A DNA stretch of 64,000 nucleotides from a virus. Made by a program: the position numbers and the translations under genes. Location of the stretch: IMG/VR virus record IMGVR_UViG_3300013233_000093, positions 158,907-222,906 of that record. One strand, 5' to 3'. Below the pieces are notes generated by a model. The model was not told where the DNA came from. It saw only the letters and a program-made list of their open reading frames with translations, and searched no databases. Positions within the stretch are counted from its first letter, which is position 1, and each line of letters opens with the position of its first letter. Positions 8,358-15,962 of this stretch are shown here, piece by piece.

Positions 8358-9018
8358 TCCAAGATGTGAGTTTGGGCGGGCGTGCGCCACAGTAGTGCTG
8401 GAAGAAGGTATTTCCTTCATCGTGTTAACGGCCAAGCTTGAGATGGCCAACGATGTACGTTATACGTACGGGGGCAATCACACACAGTTGCCCACCAACA
8501 TGGCGGGTAGGATCATTAGATCTGATTTGTCAGACCGCAGTAAGCGCGTCCTGTATCTGGCATACATGTTAGAATGTCCAGCACCCATCCTTCATCTAGC
8601 AGGGCTGTCTGTGGAAGGCAGGAGACGTTTGGCTTCTGTGTATGCACCGGTGTCCTACACGCACCGTGTACCGTCCGCACGGAAATTGATTGCTGGTAGA
8701 AACATAAGTCTGCCTAGCAAGGCGCCGTTTAACACATTCCACAATGCCATTACCGAGCACCGTGTTAAAATGGGCGTGACCGTCACCCATTTAGCGGAAC
8801 GCGTTGGCTATAGTCGTCGTCACTTTGATAAGCTGATGCATTTATCCCACGGCTTTAAACTCGATATCTGCAGTGTGCTTGCCGATCTCATGCATCTTGA
8901 CGTAGATCAAGATCATGATCTGGTGCACTGTTACTTCGAGTCTACTGATGTGCCGGTGGTTACGTTGCCGGTGTTCGAAGAAGTGGTGGACCTATTACTA
9001 GAGGAGCATGCTAAATGA
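8347..9018 (+). CDS. HTH-like protein, 223 aa (paralogue of next gene)
   Basis: Residues about 125-180 ('FNTFHNAITEHRVKMGVTVTHLAERVGYSRRHFDKLM') match an XRE-like helix-turn-helix. The whole protein aligns by eye with the next gene: 'YLAYMLECPAPILHLAGLSVEGRRRLASVYA' here against 'YEAYLLQCKSPMIDIGHLNSEQKKLLADVYS' there. It is therefore an old tandem duplication. The start is ATG 8347 or 8350, just after an AAGGCGAG site. It probably regulates transcription. Confidence 0.6.
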   Translation: MMFNPRCEFGRACATVVLEEGISFIVLTAKLEMANDVRYTYGGNHTQLPTNMAGRIIRSDLSDRSKRVLYLAYMLECPAPILHLAGLSVEGRRRLASVYAPVSYTHRVPSARKLIAGRNISLPSKAPFNTFHNAITEHRVKMGVTVTHLAERVGYSRRHFDKLMHLSHGFKLDICSVLADLMHLDVDQDHDLVHCYFESTDVPVVTLPVFEEVVDLLLEEHAK

Positions 9019-9581
9019 ACGTCAATTATGTAATGTCATTGTTCATATCGGACATCATAAAGCCGTGTGCGGGTAAAGCTGTTTTACGCTGTGACGAGGT
9101 AGACAAGCCCAGTACCGTGCGCATGTACGAGGCTTACCTTTTGCAGTGCAAAAGTCCAATGATTGACATTGGTCATTTGAACAGCGAGCAGAAGAAGTTA
9201 CTTGCGGACGTATACAGTTCATGTAACATGCATCATGCGCTTGGTAAATACCCCTTGGCATTAGGGGACACGCATTATGCGAGATCAAAAACACCGTTTG
9301 GTGAGATGGTCAATCGTATCCGCATTAGCAATAACGTGGATATACATGAGTTTGTAAAGGGACTTAGCATCAGTCGGTCTCACTTCCGCGGGGTTTGTCA
9401 AGGCACATACACACCTCGCGTCGATTATGCCACGCGCATTGCCACCATGATGCGCCTGGGTGATGACGAGTACAAGGCCCTAGTGCGGACGTATTTTGAT
9501 TCATACGATCGATTAGCAGTACGCCCTAACACTGGCTTTGCTGCTTACGCCGCCGAGTTGATCGTGAACGCATACGACTAA
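9015..9581 (+). CDS. HTH-like protein, 188 aa
   Basis: Paralogue of the previous gene, overlapping it by 4 bases (ATGA). The helix-turn-helix-like region lies near residues 95-140 ('FGEMVNRIRISNNVDIHEFVKGLSISRSHFRGVCQGTY'). The N-terminal 80 residues match the neighbour in spacing. It is shorter because it lacks about 30 N-terminal residues. Target unknown. Confidence 0.6.
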   Translation: MNVNYVMSLFISDIIKPCAGKAVLRCDEVDKPSTVRMYEAYLLQCKSPMIDIGHLNSEQKKLLADVYSSCNMHHALGKYPLALGDTHYARSKTPFGEMVNRIRISNNVDIHEFVKGLSISRSHFRGVCQGTYTPRVDYATRIATMMRLGDDEYKALVRTYFDSYDRLAVRPNTGFAAYAAELIVNAYD

Positions 9582-9591
9582 CCACTTACAG

Positions 9592-9640
9592 CATATACTG
9601 CATGGCTATGTGCCATGCAGTATATGTATCTTTTTTTATT
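9592..9640. terminator. Strong bidirectional terminator
   Basis: A 15-bp perfect stem (9592-9606 with 9612-9626) is followed on the + strand by a T-run. It separates the HTH pair from a convergent small gene on the - strand. Confidence 0.85.
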
Positions 9641-9881
9641 TTTTATTGTAAAGCCATTTATACAACACCGCTTTGAAGTCACTGTCTAATAGTAACGAAT
9701 CGTGATGCTTGCCCTTTAATGGCGCAGACAGTCCGTTATAATCAAGACCGCGCAGCCATCGTTCTCGTATCGTAGCTATGCTCAACACGCCATACGATTC
9801 CAGGTGTATCTGGTTAGGCGTGGTGTATTTACCATCATTGTCTTTTATCTTGCTGTGTATGCTAAACGAAGTGCGTCTCAT
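9636..9881 (-). CDS. Small basic protein, 81 aa
   Basis: A lone - strand gene within an otherwise + strand early region. An AGGA site precedes the ATG. The sequence ('HLESYGVLSIATIRERWLRGLDYNGL', 'LLLDSDFKAVLYKWLYNKK') is basic and helical, and could contact nucleic acid. The convergent terminator supports transcription in this direction. I do not recognise a family. Confidence 0.55.
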   Translation of the reverse strand: MRRTSFSIHSKIKDNDGKYTTPNQIHLESYGVLSIATIRERWLRGLDYNGLSAPLKGKHHDSLLLDSDFKAVLYKWLYNKK

Positions 9882-9918
9882 AATAAGTCCTATTGTAAGT
9901 CACACAATAACATTCTCA

Positions 9919-9950
9919 ATGATTAATCAAGACTATATTACTACTATGAT
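9919..9950 (+). promoter_or_regulatory. phiKZ-type early promoter (variant)
   Basis: The core is TATATTAC at 9932-9939, exactly the phiKZ early consensus, followed by TACTATGATAA. It precedes the nucleotidyltransferase-like gene by about 50 bases. Confidence 0.7.
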
Positions 9951-9990
9951 AACACTTTTGTTATTGTTACGGATAAAGGTTTGAAGTAAT

Positions 9991-10416
9991 ATGCTGAACT
10001 CAGACGACATTACCGCCTTGATGTTAGAGGTCATTACACATCTTGGTATTCGCCAGGATGAATTGTGGGTTGGTGCGGGGAGCGCCATGTGTCTAGCAGA
10101 CTCAAGTCTGCGAAAGGAAACTGCAGACGTGGACACGGGTTGTTTGCCTGAACTGTACGATCGTATCGCCAAGTCTTCCCTGGTGACCGATAGTCACATT
10201 GACAAGCGGTATAGCGAGTATCCCATCGTAACGTTACTGGATTACGTCGACGTGCATCGCGAGGAAGAAAAGCCTGACGACTTGGTATCTACTGGGAGCG
10301 TTACATACGCTTCTATGGAAAGCGTGCTGGAGTTTAAACGCGGGTTAAACCGTTCAAAAGACCAGCGCGACATTCGCGCGTTGGAAGTCTACATTGCATT
10401 GAAAGGAAGGATTTAA
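9991..10416 (+). CDS. Minimal nucleotidyltransferase-fold protein
   Basis: Resembles the MNT/AbiEii class of DNA polymerase beta-type nucleotidyltransferases. G-S-A at residues 30-32 is followed by T-A-D-V-D at 44-48, where D46 and D48 would bind metal. The C-terminal 'LEFKRGLNRSKDQRDIRALEVYI' matches the family helix with K-x-Q-R-D-I. At 141 residues it is very short, with little space for a separate recognition domain. Members modify tRNA, proteins or antibiotics, and some act as toxins. It is a single gene behind an early promoter, so a host-directed role is plausible. Confidence 0.6.
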   Translation: MLNSDDITALMLEVITHLGIRQDELWVGAGSAMCLADSSLRKETADVDTGCLPELYDRIAKSSLVTDSHIDKRYSEYPIVTLLDYVDVHREEEKPDDLVSTGSVTYASMESVLEFKRGLNRSKDQRDIRALEVYIALKGRI

Positions 10417-10457
10417 AGGACCGGCGCCGATTAATCCTTAGTATCGCGGCGATATTA

Positions 10458-10483
10458 TACAGTGATGCAACCGTATCACTGTA
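10458..10483 (+). promoter_or_regulatory. Leader hairpin before the gene at 10506
   Basis: A 9-bp stem (10458-10466 with 10475-10483) lies in the 5' leader, with an AT-rich ATATTATAC block just before it that loosely resembles the early promoter core. The leader ends in the shared AACCAAAGAGA motif. Confidence 0.35.
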
Positions 10484-10505
10484 ACAACCAAAGAGAGTAA
10501 CTATT

Positions 10506-11504
10506 ATGAACATCAGTATGATGGACAACGTGTTGGCACTTAAGATGTTTGATGAATGTGAGTTCATCGTGCATCTGGAATCCGATGAGGATAACAATCC
10601 CACAAGCATTGGCTTTAGCTACTACGGGGAAAACATTTTAATCAATGCGTATAAGAAACAGTTGAACATGACGGAGTCGTGTATCGAATGGCGGTATGAC
10701 AGCAAGTACGACTTTGAATCGGTGACACGCACCACCAAAGGATTATTCGATCTAATCCACATCACCAAGGAAGCACACGCTTTATTTTTGAAGCTTGTGT
10801 CTCAACAGCTTGTGGTATTACGTACCATTACACCCTTGCTGAAGAACGTCACTAGCCTGGTAAAGAATAATGTCGGGAGCGGTGACAATAAGGTCGGTGA
10901 TGTACTGGCGCTAGCCGCGCTCATTGCTTTGGAGGCCTCTGAAGAAGATCTGTTAGCAATCGATCACAACCCGTCCACTGTAAAGGATACAGTGACCATG
11001 GGACGGGTTATCACCGCATCAGGTAATAACCGCGATATGCTGACTCGCTGTGTGGGCAAGCCGTGGTTGTTTGACACTACCACGTTTGATGCCGCATGCA
11101 TGACAACCACGCACACGGACAGAGGCATCGCAGTGTCTCTGATCGAAAGCAGTCCTGGTGAGATGTCTGCACACATTCTTTCGTACGACAAGATTGACGA
11201 CAGCGTTATCTTGACGCGAGAGTTTGAGTCGGCACTGTTGAAGGCGGGTGGTGTGGACACACGTCTCACTGCGGTATCTGTGTTAATCTACGCCATGTCA
11301 AAAGTGGGCATGGATACTGTAACATACGAGATGTATGTAGACGAAGTAAATCGAATGGTGTCGATTGCAGCGTGTACAGAAGACTTCATTCCTCTGTACG
11401 ACGACATCGAATCGCTGGAAGGCATTAACAAGGAGTCGTTCCGGTTAAACCACGAGCTGTATCCCTTGGCACTACACGATGTTAAGATGGCGGTATTGGG
11501 TTAA
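10506..11504 (+). CDS. Hypothetical early protein, 332 aa
   Basis: Unknown protein. The first 70 residues look beta-rich and acidic; residues about 100-160 are helical ('VVLRTITPLLKNVTSLVKNN'). It has no signal peptide, membrane segment or recognised motif. The leader is shared with the genes at 1154 and 5110, which suggests the same expression class. It is followed after 35 bases by an HTH gene. Confidence 0.8.
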   Translation: MNISMMDNVLALKMFDECEFIVHLESDEDNNPTSIGFSYYGENILINAYKKQLNMTESCIEWRYDSKYDFESVTRTTKGLFDLIHITKEAHALFLKLVSQQLVVLRTITPLLKNVTSLVKNNVGSGDNKVGDVLALAALIALEASEEDLLAIDHNPSTVKDTVTMGRVITASGNNRDMLTRCVGKPWLFDTTTFDAACMTTTHTDRGIAVSLIESSPGEMSAHILSYDKIDDSVILTREFESALLKAGGVDTRLTAVSVLIYAMSKVGMDTVTYEMYVDEVNRMVSIAACTEDFIPLYDDIESLEGINKESFRLNHELYPLALHDVKMAVLG

Positions 11505-11539
11505 ACTTGTTTTACCAACAAACATAAGAGGTAACATTT

Positions 11540-12226
11540 GTGAAGAAGACAAAGCTCGCGCTAGAGTCATGGCATCCCACCGCTATGCGTCGTCGGTCGG
11601 TCGTAGCGAACGTAGGGGAGGGCTATCCTGTCCCAGGCATACTGGGTGTGCTAGGCCTGTACATCCAATCGTTTTGTGATGCGCAGGGTGTTTCCATTCG
11701 ATCGTTCACCACACGGGTGGGCATCGCGCCGCCAAGGATGTGTAAGATCTTGGAAGGCAAAGTGGTGGTAAGCCGTACACACTTGGGACTTATCCATGAC
11801 TACATGCGATCCAGGGCAGGGGATGACTTTGACCAGCGTGACTGGAGAAAGATGGTCGCGGTGATAACGGGCAAGGAGGAACATCCGGTAGGCAAGTTGG
11901 TACGCAGTCTATTAGCGCCCACCGAGGCCGACATGCGGAAGCTCGCGAGCTATATGATGATTACCACAGGTTATCTGCATCGCATATGCGCTGGATCAGA
12001 GGCGTTGAATTACAGCAACTCGGTGAAGATCCGTCGCTATGCGAAATCGATAGGTGTGGATAGCGCAGAGTTAACAGAGGTGTTGCAGGTTAACACCTCT
12101 CAGTTATCAGCCAGCTCCATGGAAGACCGGTTTAAAGCCCTGTCTTCTGATCAACAAGCCACGATCGTTAAGATCATGGCTTGTATGGAGGTGGATAACG
12201 ATGCCCCAGTACACAAACGTACGTAA
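11540..12226 (+). CDS. HTH-like protein, 228 aa
   Basis: It begins at GTG 11540, six bases after a GAGGTAA ribosome site. Residues about 35-90 ('GLYIQSFCDAQGVSIRSFTTRVGIAPPRMCKILEGKVVV') follow the XRE helix-turn-helix layout. A second helical region near 125-170 may be a repeat of it. It is the sixth protein of this type in the first 12 kb. Probable transcription regulator, target unknown. Confidence 0.6.
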   Translation: MKKTKLALESWHPTAMRRRSVVANVGEGYPVPGILGVLGLYIQSFCDAQGVSIRSFTTRVGIAPPRMCKILEGKVVVSRTHLGLIHDYMRSRAGDDFDQRDWRKMVAVITGKEEHPVGKLVRSLLAPTEADMRKLASYMMITTGYLHRICAGSEALNYSNSVKIRRYAKSIGVDSAELTEVLQVNTSQLSASSMEDRFKALSSDQQATIVKIMACMEVDNDAPVHKRT

Positions 12227-12479
12227 GCCGTTTAGGGACTTCGCTATTGACAACTGCAGCATCATCATCATCGTCGACGGTGTACGGTGTAACATCGGAT
12301 ACCAGGAGATGACAATGACCACGTTAAACGCCAACGTGACTCATGCGTACAAGGTAACTGATGGATATGTGGACATATGCTTGTTTACGCTTACACACCG
12401 TACGAGGATTGTATCACAGCGTAATGCAGATCGGTATTACGTAACCCACTCACTCATTTCGGAACAGGAAAGATCCTAA
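12201..12479 (+). CDS. Hypothetical protein, 92 aa
   Basis: It overlaps the HTH gene by 26 bases and the next gene by one base, so all three are translationally linked. A GGAGGTGG ribosome site lies inside the upstream gene. The chain is beta-like in the middle ('NCSIIIIVDGVRCNIGYQEM') with no recognised family. Confidence 0.65.
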   Translation: MPQYTNVRKPFRDFAIDNCSIIIIVDGVRCNIGYQEMTMTTLNANVTHAYKVTDGYVDICLFTLTHRTRIVSQRNADRYYVTHSLISEQERS

Positions 12480-13270
12480 TGAATACAAAAGGTTTTATCA
12501 CTTGCAATGCCCACTCCATGTGGTCTGAAAACGACATACGCGGTGCCTTAGAGCCGTATCTAAATGTGGCAGTAACGCATACGAATGCTCTGCGGTCTAC
12601 CGTCATGCTGTGTGTGTTTCGCACAGACGGCACTATCCTAGCACGACAGTCGTTGAGTACCGGCACTGTATCCTACACACCAGAGTCAAAAATCTGGTCT
12701 AAGTACATGCTGGACACGTCTACCGACGTAATGGCAGTGACCAGTTCTGTACGGAGTCTACGTGCGTTACTGAAACCGGTTAGTCCTGATGGGTTAAACA
12801 GCTTGGCGTTTTTAAAGATCAGTACCTTTCGCATGAGGGGCAGTGTATCTGAACGTGCGTTAAGTCAGTTGCAATCCATCGTCATTAATGGTGATGGTGA
12901 TGGTGGCAATCCGGATTGCGGTAAGTTGACGACGGACGTGGATAGCAGTGGCGCCATGACTGTTACGTCAAGTTCTGCTCAAGCTGGGTTTGAAACGCCC
13001 GGGCGTACGCGAAAGGGAGAATACATAATCGTCTCTTCGTCGGACAGTCACGTCATCACCGCTTCTAACATTGTCAATGCTAAGCACAAGTGTAGCTTAC
13101 ACATGACAGTCGTGTCAAACGGCAAATGTCCTACCGGTACGTGGACGTATGGCATTGGTACGTACCGAGCTGATTTATCAACTCCGTGCGGATTTGATGA
13201 GATAGTCTCTCAAGTAACTCCGATAGCAGGACAGCTCTCTAATTGGGCAGATCGCTATCTAGGAAAATAA
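12479..13270 (+). CDS. Hypothetical beta-rich protein, 263 aa
   Basis: Unknown. It consists of short beta-type stretches with 'FRTDG.IL' and 'GEYIIVSSSDSHVITAS' patterns similar to propeller blades. A Gly/Asp-rich linker occurs near residue 140. Its layout resembles the protein at 16727 (similar length, a blade-like N-terminal part, a linker and a second beta part), so the two may be distant relatives, but I could not align them with certainty. Confidence 0.7.
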   Translation: MNTKGFITCNAHSMWSENDIRGALEPYLNVAVTHTNALRSTVMLCVFRTDGTILARQSLSTGTVSYTPESKIWSKYMLDTSTDVMAVTSSVRSLRALLKPVSPDGLNSLAFLKISTFRMRGSVSERALSQLQSIVINGDGDGGNPDCGKLTTDVDSSGAMTVTSSSAQAGFETPGRTRKGEYIIVSSSDSHVITASNIVNAKHKCSLHMTVVSNGKCPTGTWTYGIGTYRADLSTPCGFDEIVSQVTPIAGQLSNWADRYLGK

Positions 13271-13272
13271 TA

Positions 13273-13296
13273 ACCCTTCAACCCTTCAACCCTTCA
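13273..13296 (+). repeat. Three tandem copies of an 8-bp unit
   Basis: The unit ACCCTTCA is repeated three times plus a partial fourth copy in the 47-base gap before the next small gene. It lies just before the AGGAG ribosome site, so copy number could alter leader length. Confidence 0.8.
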
Positions 13297-13317
13297 ACCT
13301 TCTCTAGGAGAGAAACA

Positions 13318-13464
13318 ATGTTTAACTGTTTAACTGAGTATCGCGTAGCGTCATCCCGTATTGCATTGGGCTTCTTTGTATTTGGCGTGGCAAGCGTCGT
13401 GTATAAATACCGTTATCCCGTGGCAATCATTGCGGCATACGCCGCGTTATACCAGTTGGTTTAA
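13318..13464 (+). CDS. Small membrane protein, 48 aa
   Basis: The ATG follows an AGGAGAG ribosome site. Two hydrophobic stretches ('IALGFFVFGVASVVY' and 'PVAIIAAYAALYQLV') separated by a basic turn suggest a two-pass hairpin membrane microprotein. An upstream in-frame ATG lies inside the previous gene and is unlikely. Confidence 0.65.
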   Translation: MFNCLTEYRVASSRIALGFFVFGVASVVYKYRYPVAIIAAYAALYQLV

Positions 13465-13475
13465 CAACCCCTTTA

Positions 13476-13505
13476 GCAGTCGGCGTTTTACGCCGACTGC
13501 CTTTA
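13476..13505 (+). terminator. Intrinsic terminator or attenuator
   Basis: A 10-bp GC-rich stem (13476-13485 with 13491-13500, loop TTTTA) is followed by only a short T-run. It probably reduces rather than stops transcription into the membrane-protein array. Confidence 0.6.
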
Positions 13506-13520
13506 TACAGGATTATCAAA

Positions 13521-13703
13521 ATGAGATTACACATATTGCTGCTTATCGCGCTGGCAGTCGCCACGGGCATTTGGATAAACGCGCTTTTGGCCAGTCACAG
13601 CGTATCCATAAGCGGGTACCAAGATCCACACAAAGACTTCAAGCCGGGTCTATGTCAGGCATGTCACCCACTGCCACCACGGTACCCTGGACGCGTAACA
13701 TGA
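13521..13703 (+). CDS. Exported or anchored small protein, 60 aa
   Basis: Residues 1-24 form a signal peptide or anchor ('MRLHILLLIALAVATGIWINALLA'). The polar remainder contains C-Q-A-C-H at about 47-51, which fits the heme c motif CxxCH. With only one such motif and a Pro-rich tail this may be chance. It overlaps the next gene by 4 bases. Confidence 0.6.
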   Translation: MRLHILLLIALAVATGIWINALLASHSVSISGYQDPHKDFKPGLCQACHPLPPRYPGRVT

Positions 13704-14179
13704 TTATGACACCGGATGCACACAGTGTACGAGAATCACACGGAGCTGATGTAATAGCAATCATTGGAATGGCGGGGTTTGTGGTGTTCGACATCACATG
13801 GATACAGTCGCATCTAACCGCTATGATGGTGCCCGTGGTTGTGCTCGCGTCGCTGATCGCAGCGGCATTGATTAACAAAGCTTCCTCTCATATACTTATG
13901 GATGGGTTAATCCGTGGCAATGAGCAAAGAGCTTACTGGGCAGTAGCACGATCTGTGTCACACGATCACGGACTGCTTGCCACCTTATACGCCGCAGTGG
14001 GTTTGGTCGTGGGCTGTAACATTTACTTCTACTCCATAGACGCGACGTTTATGTCTGACGTGTTTATAGGGACGTGTGTGTATGCGAGTATCATGCACGG
14101 CAGGTACGCAGCTGTGCGATCGGTACAGCCTTACTTTATCGTTAGCACGGAACAGGAGCAGTCATGCGATACACTATGA
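13700..14179 (+). CDS. Four-helix membrane protein, array member 1
   Basis: First of six consecutive genes for membrane proteins of about 140-160 residues. Two hydrophobic helices ('VIAIIGMAGFVVFDITWI', 'MMVPVVVLASLIAAALI'), a charged loop, and two more helices ('HGLLATLYAAVGLVVGCNIYFY', 'DVFIGTCVYASIMH') are visible. The start on the ATGA overlap at 13700 is preferred to in-frame ATGs at 13652 and 13661, which would overlap the upstream gene heavily. No family recognised. Confidence 0.7.
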   Translation: MIMTPDAHSVRESHGADVIAIIGMAGFVVFDITWIQSHLTAMMVPVVVLASLIAAALINKASSHILMDGLIRGNEQRAYWAVARSVSHDHGLLATLYAAVGLVVGCNIYFYSIDATFMSDVFIGTCVYASIMHGRYAAVRSVQPYFIVSTEQEQSCDTL

Positions 14180-14604
14180 AGCGGCAAGATTTGGAGTATG
14201 CTAAAAAGGACGTGGTGATGGCAGGTGTATACAACGCATCCGGCATTACGGCATTTACCCTGGTGGACATATTGATGCACGCGGGCGGGTATACGTACCA
14301 CTTGATGGCGATCGCGGCATTGGTGATACTTACCATGGTTATCGTAGATTATTATGCCAGTCAGTTACATGACCTTGTGTCTGTCGACGATATCGCCACC
14401 TTCGATACCGACATCCTTGTGCATTACGTTAAGTTTGTCATTTATGCGTGCACTGCTATAAGCGGTTTCTGCTTCTTATGGCTTACGTTACAACCAAACC
14501 ATTTTGCGCCGCCGCTGGTGGCGATCGTTTACTTTACACACATGCGTCTATTCTGGATGGTGTGGTTTGTAAAAATAAAAAAGGAGTCTTCTGATGAATC
14601 TTAA
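14164..14604 (+). CDS. Four-helix membrane protein, array member 2
   Basis: The ATG follows an AGGAG site and the gene overlaps its predecessor by 16 bases. The layout is two helices ('VVMAGVYNASGITAFTLVDIL', 'LMAIAALVILTMVIVDYY'), an acidic loop ('DLVSVDDIATFDTD'), then two helices ('YVKFVIYACTAISGFCFLWL', 'LVAIVYFTHMRLFWMVWF'). It has the same topology as its neighbours but little sequence identity. Probably acts in the host inner membrane. Confidence 0.75.
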   Translation: MRYTMKRQDLEYAKKDVVMAGVYNASGITAFTLVDILMHAGGYTYHLMAIAALVILTMVIVDYYASQLHDLVSVDDIATFDTDILVHYVKFVIYACTAISGFCFLWLTLQPNHFAPPLVAIVYFTHMRLFWMVWFVKIKKESSDES

Positions 14605-14650
14605 AGAGCTTAAAGAGGATTGTGCACTATGTACACCGACGAAAGCTTAG
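14594..14650 (+). CDS. Possible 18-aa coupling peptide
   Basis: A very short frame (MNLKELKEDCALCTPTKA) begins 7 bases after an AAGGAG site, overlaps the end of array member 2, and reads into the start of member 3. It may be a translational coupling leader or a chance frame. Confidence 0.25.
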   Translation: MNLKELKEDCALCTPTKA

Positions 14651-15048
14651 AAGATAGGGCTGCGTTTCTACACAACTTTACACAGGCGTATGTAATGGGA
14701 ATGGCTATTTATACGACATTTTATTACATCATATCAGGATCTGCAATGGCATTGCTCCCGCTTGCTTGCTTAACTGCACCAAGCTTTGTCGTAATATGGT
14801 GGAAGGCGGAGGTGCGGCGACAGCCGCTTATTACGGATGGGTATAAAAAACGTGTGAGTATTGCAAGAAGTATATTCGACATTAGCTTACATTGCGTGTT
14901 AGCGTACTACGCGATCGCAGCGGTGCGTGCAGGATTTACGCCAGAGTCGTTTACGCACGTGGTTATAATGGCGTTAACTTACACTGTGGCTGCAGGGGCG
15001 TCTGAGATATCGCTGCCGGGCGACGACTTGACGTCTACGCCGAAATAA
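14629..15048 (+). CDS. Four-helix membrane protein, array member 3
   Basis: The start at ATG 14629 is nine bases after AAGAGGA. Hydrophobic segments are 'AYVMGMAIYTTFYYIISG', 'MALLPLACLTAPSFVVIWW', 'ISLHCVLAYYAIAAVRAG' and 'HVVIMALTYTVAAGA', with a basic loop ('RRQPLITDGYKKR') between the pairs. A short acidic N-terminus and an acidic C-terminus flank them. Topology as in the other array members. Confidence 0.75.
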   Translation: MYTDESLEDRAAFLHNFTQAYVMGMAIYTTFYYIISGSAMALLPLACLTAPSFVVIWWKAEVRRQPLITDGYKKRVSIARSIFDISLHCVLAYYAIAAVRAGFTPESFTHVVIMALTYTVAAGASEISLPGDDLTSTPK

Positions 15049-15107
15049 AGGTTTGCGGTAACTAAGCAAGTAATGTCACATGCTTATCATTAATGAGGAA
15101 TGGTGTT

Positions 15108-15533
15108 ATGAGTAAAACAGATCCATTACGAGGCTATACCGGACTTGGGTTTCAGGACGTTATTTGGTTCGCGTATACCGTGTACACGGTAAATACAATG
15201 ACGACTGATATACCCATAATAATGTCGTGGGCGTTTGCCACTGCATTAACTGGATGGGTTTTTGGCTTGCACTACAGCACAGCTGCATACACGAGTCGGA
15301 TTAACCTTCACGCCGCGCGTCAGGCAACGGATAGGAATATGGCGATGACTGTAAAGGCGTGCGTCATAACACACGCCATATTTTTACTGTCTGCATTGGC
15401 GACCTCCGTACTCGTTATCGGATACGCAGACGACATTAACAAAATGCATATCGGTTACCTAATCGTATCAGGTATTTACATGCTACTTAACGCACTCTTT
15501 GCCGTGCTAATCATGGGGGACGTTAAGCGATGA
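15108..15533 (+). CDS. Four-helix membrane protein, array member 4
   Basis: The ATG at 15108 follows GAGGAA. Helices are near residues 10-30, 35-55, 80-103 and 115-138. The central loop is basic ('SRINLHAARQATDRN'). It ends in an ATGA overlap with member 5, so the genes are translated together. Function unknown. Confidence 0.75.
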   Translation: MSKTDPLRGYTGLGFQDVIWFAYTVYTVNTMTTDIPIIMSWAFATALTGWVFGLHYSTAAYTSRINLHAARQATDRNMAMTVKACVITHAIFLLSALATSVLVIGYADDINKMHIGYLIVSGIYMLLNALFAVLIMGDVKR

Positions 15534-15961
15534 ATAAACCATTTGCGGTGATTGCCAAGTTCGTGTTTATTTGGATGATCTTGACGTGGTTTACCCATGA
15601 GACTGTCGTGCCCATAGTAAAGGCGGGTTTAGAAGTGAGTGGGGATCAGCTGCTCGTGTTTGGATTTATGTTAGTCTACATGACCATAGCGTATATTCTA
15701 ACACACCGCTGCAGCACACTCGTCTATTTAATGGAAGACCGTCCGTGTGTTGATGTACGTAAATCCTTGATTAGAACTATGTCAGTGGATGTGATTGTAC
15801 AAGTGTTGTTTATAGTAACTGCGTGGTACCTGCTTCCGTCTACACCTGTAGAAGTATTGTTACTTACTTGTGGTCTACTTATCGTGTACGTATCAGTGCT
15901 TTACATTAACATACGCCGCATGGACAAAGCTAGGGTGTCGTTGCAAGGAGACGTCAAATAA
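15530..15961 (+). CDS. Four-helix membrane protein, array member 5
   Basis: It starts on the ATGA overlap. Helices: 'FAVIAKFVFIWMILTWF', 'LLVFGFMLVYMTIAYILT', then after a charged loop 'VDVIVQVLFIVTAWYLL' and 'VLLLTCGLLIVYVSVLYI'. The middle loop carries 'MEDRPCVDVRKS'. It matches the repeated two-plus-two pattern. Confidence 0.75.
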   Translation: MNKPFAVIAKFVFIWMILTWFTHETVVPIVKAGLEVSGDQLLVFGFMLVYMTIAYILTHRCSTLVYLMEDRPCVDVRKSLIRTMSVDVIVQVLFIVTAWYLLPSTPVEVLLLTCGLLIVYVSVLYINIRRMDKARVSLQGDVK

Positions 15962-15962
15962 A

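Noticed and set aside
13521-13703. A CxxCH heme c motif in an exported 60-aa protein
   Set aside because: One short motif in a Pro-rich tail without other cytochrome features is likely chance; kept only as a remark in the gene entry.
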